Below, piece after piece: positions 6,895 to 9,203 of a stretch of 9,203 bases of DNA. The position numbers were made by a program, and so were the translations under genes. The stretch comes from Clostridia bacterium. Lineage in GTDB: Bacteria > Bacillota > Peptococcia > DRI-13 > DTU073. Every line of letters starts with the position of its first letter. The first letter of the stretch is position 1. The stretch spans positions 1 through 9,203 of the forward strand of contig JAQVYD010000048.1 in the NCBI GenBank assembly GCA_028709105.1, given 5' to 3'. A model generated the notes under the pieces. That model saw only the letters and a list, made by a program, of their open reading frames with translations. It made no database searches and had not been told where the DNA came from.

Positions 6895-7725
6895 TTGAAA
6901 GAAATAATTGTGAAGGGAGAAAGCAGTAGTGTCTATCCTTTAGATCCTTTAGCTAATATTTTGGACAGGCTTTTAGCAAAAGAAGGCTGTCCGTGGGACC
7001 GGGAACAGACCCATTTTACGCTTAAACCTTGTTTATTGGAGGAAGCGTATGAAGTTATTGAGGCGATTGATTTACAGGATATGGATAAACTAAAGGAAGA
7101 ATTAGGGGATGTACTTTTACAGATAGTTTTTCATACCGCGTTGGCTCAGCAGAGAGGTGATTTTACTCTAAATGATGTTATCGCAGGAATCACTAACAAA
7201 ATGATTCGTCGTCATCCTCATGTTTTTGGAGAAGCGACAGTGCAGGGAACTGCAGATGTTCTAAAAAATTGGGAAGAAATAAAAAAAGCAGAAAAAGGTA
7301 ATAATATGGCTGAGGGGAGGATCATGACCTCAATTAACCGGGCTTTACCTGCTCTGCTCATGGCAGAGGAAGTACAAAAGAAAGCCAAAAAGGTAGGGTT
7401 TGATTGGGAAAATGTGCAAGGCCCTTGGGAAAAGATAAAAGAAGAATTGCAGGAATTAGCAGAAGTTATTGATATACAGGATCAGGAGGGGGGAAATAAG
7501 GTTAGAATAGAGGAAGAATTGGGAGATTTATTGTTTGCTGTAGTAAATGTGGCGAGATTTGCCGGTGTTTCCTCGGAGACTGCTTTGTATAAAACGATCC
7601 GCAAGTTTGTACAGCGTTTTAACTTTATAGAACAGGAAATATTGGCGCAAGGATCTAAATGGGAAGACATGGATTTACATTTTTTGGATGAAATTTGGGA
7701 AAAGGCTAAGCTAAAAGGCTTATAA
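6895..7725 (+). CDS. mazG: Nucleoside triphosphate pyrophosphohydrolase MazG
   Basis: MazG splits nucleoside triphosphates to monophosphates and pyrophosphate, removing faulty or excess nucleotides and, in E. coli, lowering ppGpp. The 276-residue product has two tandem MazG helical domains. The first shows GCPWDREQTH (31-40), the metal-binding EExxE at 49-53 and ExxD at 69-72. The second shows KKVGFDW (165-171), EExxE at 183-187 and ExxD at 208-211. Length is near that of E. coli MazG (263). B. subtilis YabN, in the same place, is about 490 residues because a tetrapyrrole-methylase-like domain precedes MazG; that domain is absent here, and the 136-base gap upstream has no room for it. The start is TTG, chosen for AAGGGGAG (6881-6888) six bases upstream and because no ATG precedes the conserved core. 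Probably transcribed with the HU gene 103 bases downstream. Confidence 0.96.
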   Translation: MKEIIVKGESSSVYPLDPLANILDRLLAKEGCPWDREQTHFTLKPCLLEEAYEVIEAIDLQDMDKLKEELGDVLLQIVFHTALAQQRGDFTLNDVIAGITNKMIRRHPHVFGEATVQGTADVLKNWEEIKKAEKGNNMAEGRIMTSINRALPALLMAEEVQKKAKKVGFDWENVQGPWEKIKEELQELAEVIDIQDQEGGNKVRIEEELGDLLFAVVNVARFAGVSSETALYKTIRKFVQRFNFIEQEILAQGSKWEDMDLHFLDEIWEKAKLKGL

Positions 7726-7828
7726 TTAACTTTATTAAGAAAAACTTTATTTTAAAGGAAGGATTTTGGAAAAGTTTAGCGAATGTAGAAATTGAATAAT
7801 CTTAAAATTTATATGGGGAGGGATAAAC

Positions 7829-8104
7829 TTGAATAAAACCGAATTAGTTAGTGCGGTAGCAGAAAAGGCAGGCATAACCAAAAAAGATGCAGAAAAGGCG
7901 TTATCTGCAGTTTTGGGTAGCATCGAAGAGGCACTAGCCAGTGGGGACAGAGTGCAGCTTGTAGGATTTGGCACTTTTGAAGTAAGACCACGGGCTGCCC
8001 GTACAGGTCGCAATCCTTTAAGCGGAGCCGTTATCCAAATACCGGCTACTAAAGTTCCTGCTTTTAAAGCAGGGAAAGCGTTAAAAGAAGCAGTTGCTAA
8101 ATAA
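7829..8104 (+). CDS. hup: HU-family nucleoid DNA-binding protein
   Basis: HU is an abundant dimeric protein that bends and compacts DNA with little sequence preference and supports replication, repair and recombination. The 91-residue product has standard length. Residues 1-45 form the helical dimer base (MNKTELVSAVAEKAG...); the HU signature GFGTFEVRPRAARTGRNP covers 46-63, with the tip proline P63 that inserts into DNA. The C terminus AFKAGKALKEAVAK is typical. The start is TTG, supported by GGGGAGGG (7815-7822) six bases upstream. It lies 103 bases after mazG with no clear terminator between; no convincing promoter was found in that gap. IHF is unlikely because the sequence is of the HU type. 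Clostridia often have an HU gene in this position next to the yabO-type gene. Confidence 0.97.
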   Translation: MNKTELVSAVAEKAGITKKDAEKALSAVLGSIEEALASGDRVQLVGFGTFEVRPRAARTGRNPLSGAVIQIPATKVPAFKAGKALKEAVAK

Positions 8105-8121
8105 AAAGGTCTTTATAAAAT
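8094..8121 (+). promoter_or_regulatory. Weak promoter candidate overlapping the HU stop codon
   Basis: TTGCTA (8094-8099, four of six matches to TTGACA) and TAAAAT (8116-8121, five of six) are separated by 16 bases. A transcript from here would start near 8128 and reach the terminator at 8238, a product of about 110 bases. Both the promoter and that RNA are speculative. Confidence 0.25.
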
Positions 8122-8133
8122 AAGTTAATTAAA

Positions 8134-8157
8134 ATCCCGTTTTTGAAAAAAGGGGAT
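8134..8157 (+). other. Hairpin without a T-run after the HU gene
   Basis: ATCCC (8134-8138) pairs with GGGAT (8153-8157), continued by a run of five Ts (8140-8144) against As (8146-8151) with one mismatch. No U-tract follows, so it is unlikely to terminate transcription. It could protect the 3' end of HU mRNA or be the first stem of the rqcP leader. Confidence 0.4.
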
Positions 8158-8195
8158 AAAGGTGTCGGAAATACTCTTACAGGTATATTGACGAT

Positions 8196-8217
8196 AACCT
8201 TGATGTTAGATCAGGTT
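8196..8217 (+). promoter_or_regulatory. Possible antiterminator hairpin in the rqcP leader
   Basis: AACCT-TGAT (8196-8204) can pair with ATCAGGTT (8210-8217), eight pairs with one bulged T and a five-base loop. The 3' arm is the same segment that forms the 5' arm of the terminator at 8210-8238, so only one of the two hairpins can form. This is the layout of a transcription attenuator. The pairing is seen directly; regulation is inference. Confidence 0.35.
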
Positions 8218-8238
8218 CTTCCGGGGCCTGATTTTTTT
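8210..8238 (+). terminator. Intrinsic terminator between the HU gene and rqcP
   Basis: ATCAGGTTC (8210-8218) pairs with GGGCCTGAT (8224-8232), nine pairs including two G-U wobbles, with a five-base loop, and seven Ts follow (8232-8238). It is 106 bases after the HU stop and 46 bases before the rqcP start, so it either ends the HU transcript or attenuates rqcP. Confidence 0.8.
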
Positions 8239-8267
8239 CCCATTTTTTAGACAATAAAAAATATTTT

Positions 8268-8274
8268 GAGAGGT
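8268..8274 (+). promoter_or_regulatory. Ribosome binding site that sets the rqcP start
   Basis: GAGAGGT lies nine bases before the ATG at 8284. It overlaps the in-frame TTG at 8266, so it cannot serve that codon. The ATG start gives the family's standard MRLDKFLK N terminus. Confidence 0.85.
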
Positions 8275-8283
8275 TGGACAATC

Positions 8284-8526
8284 ATGAGATTAGATAAGTT
8301 TTTAAAAGTATCTCGTTTGATTAAACGTCGTACTTTAGCTAAGGAAATAACGAGTGCCGGTAAAGTGTCGTTAAATGGCAGAGTGGCTAAGCCGGGAGCA
8401 GAGGTAAAGCCGGGCGATCTTTTGGAGATTGGTTTTGGGGCTAGGCAAATTAAGGCGGAGATTCTCGAGGTTAAGGATAATGTGCGGGCAGAGGAAGCCG
8501 CTAATCTTTATCGAATTATGGAGTAA
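8284..8526 (+). CDS. rqcP: S4-domain ribosome quality control protein RqcP (YabO)
   Basis: RqcP binds stalled 50S subunits, steadies the P-site tRNA and works with RqcH to add alanine tails to stalled nascent chains. The 80-residue product starts MRLDKFLKVSRLIKRRTLAK, nearly identical to the B. subtilis YabO N terminus, and is essentially one S4 RNA-binding domain (about 1-60) with the GKVSLNGRVAKPGAEVKPGD loop at 26-45 and an EEAANLYRIME end. A TTG at 8266 would add six residues but overlaps the ribosome binding site. No full promoter fits between the terminator at 8210-8238 and the gene, so expression probably depends on reading through that terminator. In B. subtilis yabP, yabQ and divIC follow; here a DUF2207 gene does. 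Confidence 0.96.
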   Translation: MRLDKFLKVSRLIKRRTLAKEITSAGKVSLNGRVAKPGAEVKPGDLLEIGFGARQIKAEILEVKDNVRAEEAANLYRIME

Positions 8527-8625
8527 AATATGTTAATATGGTTACAAAACAAAACGAATGTTTGAGGTCGAAAGCAGTGAGCGAGCTAATGTTAAAGTAG
8601 AATTGTAAGGAGATTAGGGAATAAT

Positions 8626-9203
8626 ATGAGAAAGATAAGCAAGAATAAAAAAGTATGGTTTGTTTTAGTTATGCTGATCTGTTTATTTTCAGCAGCACCA
8701 TTTGTCTTTGCCCAAGCGTCAGCTGACTATTCTTTGCATAGGTATGACTTTCATATTCTTGTTAATGAAAACAACACGTTAGAGATTACGGAGAAAATAG
8801 AAGTTTTTTTTAATAAGCCTAAACAAGGTTTTTATAGAAAAATACCCTTAAGAAATGAAATTAATCGTTTCGATGGTACATCATCCTTTAATCGAGCTAA
8901 AGTTAGTGAGATTGAGGTTAGCGAAAATTATAAAGCTTATCGTGATGCCGGTTATCAAGTAATTAAAATAGGTGATGCTGATGATACTTTAACCAACGTA
9001 AAAGATTATACTCTCAAATATAGATATAATCTTGGTCCGGATACCGGAAAAAACTATGATGAAATATATTTTAATCTAATCCGCAATGAGTGGGGTGCGA
9101 TAATTAGTAATGTGACTTTTACGATCATTATGCCCAAAGAGTTTGAGGAAGAAAAACTAGACTTTTTTAGAGGGCGGTTCAGTTCTGTCAAAAATTCCGA
9201 TAT
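8626..9203 (+). CDS. DUF2207 membrane/secreted protein, N-terminal part (runs off the window)
   Basis: An open frame of 192 codons from ATG at 8626 to the window edge, with no stop. The N terminus is a signal peptide: basic residues MRKISKNKKV, a hydrophobic core at about 10-28 and a likely cleavage after VFA (A29). The mature part resembles DUF2207 (YciQ-like) proteins: alternating hydrophobic strands with ITEKIEVFF at 54-62, the GFYRKIP motif at 68-74, DYTLKYRYN at 127-135 and DEIYFNLIRNEW at 145-156. Full-length members are usually 500-650 residues with transmembrane helices and a cytoplasmic tail after this extracellular domain, so about two thirds is missing here. Function of the family is unknown. 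Possible ribosome binding sites are AAGGAG (8607-8612) and the nearer AGGGA (8616-8620). The 99-base gap after rqcP has no clear terminator and only a weak promoter-like TTGAGG at 8562. Confidence 0.85.
   Translation, partial: MRKISKNKKVWFVLVMLICLFSAAPFVFAQASADYSLHRYDFHILVNENNTLEITEKIEVFFNKPKQGFYRKIPLRNEINRFDGTSSFNRAKVSEIEVSENYKAYRDAGYQVIKIGDADDTLTNVKDYTLKYRYNLGPDTGKNYDEIYFNLIRNEWGAIISNVTFTIIMPKEFEEEKLDFFRGRFSSVKNSD

Noticed and set aside
7482..7670. 62-residue frame on the minus strand inside mazG
   Set aside because: It is a shadow of the second MazG domain with no family likeness.
7728..7751. Direct repeat of AACTTTATT (7728-7736 and 7743-7751) before the HU gene
   Set aside because: It is short and AT-rich in AT-rich intergenic DNA, without promoter-like context, so chance is likely.
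7747..8013. 88-residue frame on the minus strand over the HU gene
   Set aside because: It opposes the conserved HU coding sequence and has no recognisable product.
8134..8157. Hairpin after the HU gene taken as an intrinsic terminator
   Set aside because: No T-run follows on the + strand; the real terminator-like hairpin is at 8210-8238.
8266..8283. Longer rqcP reading from TTG at 8266
   Set aside because: The codon overlaps the ribosome binding site of the ATG at 8284, and the family begins with MRLDKFLK.
8531..8563. Tiny frame of 11 codons after rqcP
   Set aside because: It has no ribosome binding site and is too short to support as a gene.
8562..8592. TTGAGG ... TAATGT as a promoter for the DUF2207 gene
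   Set aside because: The 19-base spacing is long and the -10 matches at only three of six positions.

Overview
The window is a stretch of chromosome from a low-GC (about 40% by eye), endospore-forming Firmicute. The gene order pth - fin - mfd - spoVT - mazG - rqcP (yabO) matches the Bacillus subtilis spoVC-fin-mfd-spoVT-yabM-yabN-yabO region. Three departures point to the class Clostridia, perhaps a Peptococcaceae-like lineage (inference): a parvulin lipoprotein between mfd and spoVT, an HU gene before rqcP, and a MazG without the YabN methylase domain. All genes read on the + strand. No rRNA, tRNA, CRISPR array, insertion sequence or prophage part is visible.

Layout. (1) 1-1336: pth, a 129-residue membrane protein carrying PrsW/CPBP-like protease motifs, and fin, a small zinc-ribbon anti-sigma-F factor; probably one transcript. 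(2) 1337-6110: an AT-rich leader with a candidate promoter and a palindrome, then mfd and a SurA/PrsA-type lipoprotein, closed by a strong intrinsic terminator. (3) 6122-6800: spoVT as a self-contained unit, with a good sigma-G-type promoter in front and a terminator behind. (4) 6842-8104: an extended -10 promoter candidate, mazG and an HU gene, both starting with TTG. (5) 8105-8526: a structured leader with competing hairpins and a terminator, then rqcP. (6) 8626-end: the first 192 residues of a secreted or membrane-anchored DUF2207 protein, where yabP/yabQ/divIC would lie in B. subtilis.

Functional themes. One is rescue of stalled machines: Pth recycles peptidyl-tRNA, RqcP acts in ribosome quality control and Mfd removes stalled RNA polymerase. 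The other is forespore gene control: Fin helps end the sigma-F phase and SpoVT tunes the sigma-G regulon. MazG and HU are housekeeping genes. The least ordinary items are the minimal PrsW-like membrane protein beside fin, the attenuator-like leader of rqcP, the cysteine cluster in the SpoVT GAF domain and the DUF2207 gene after rqcP.
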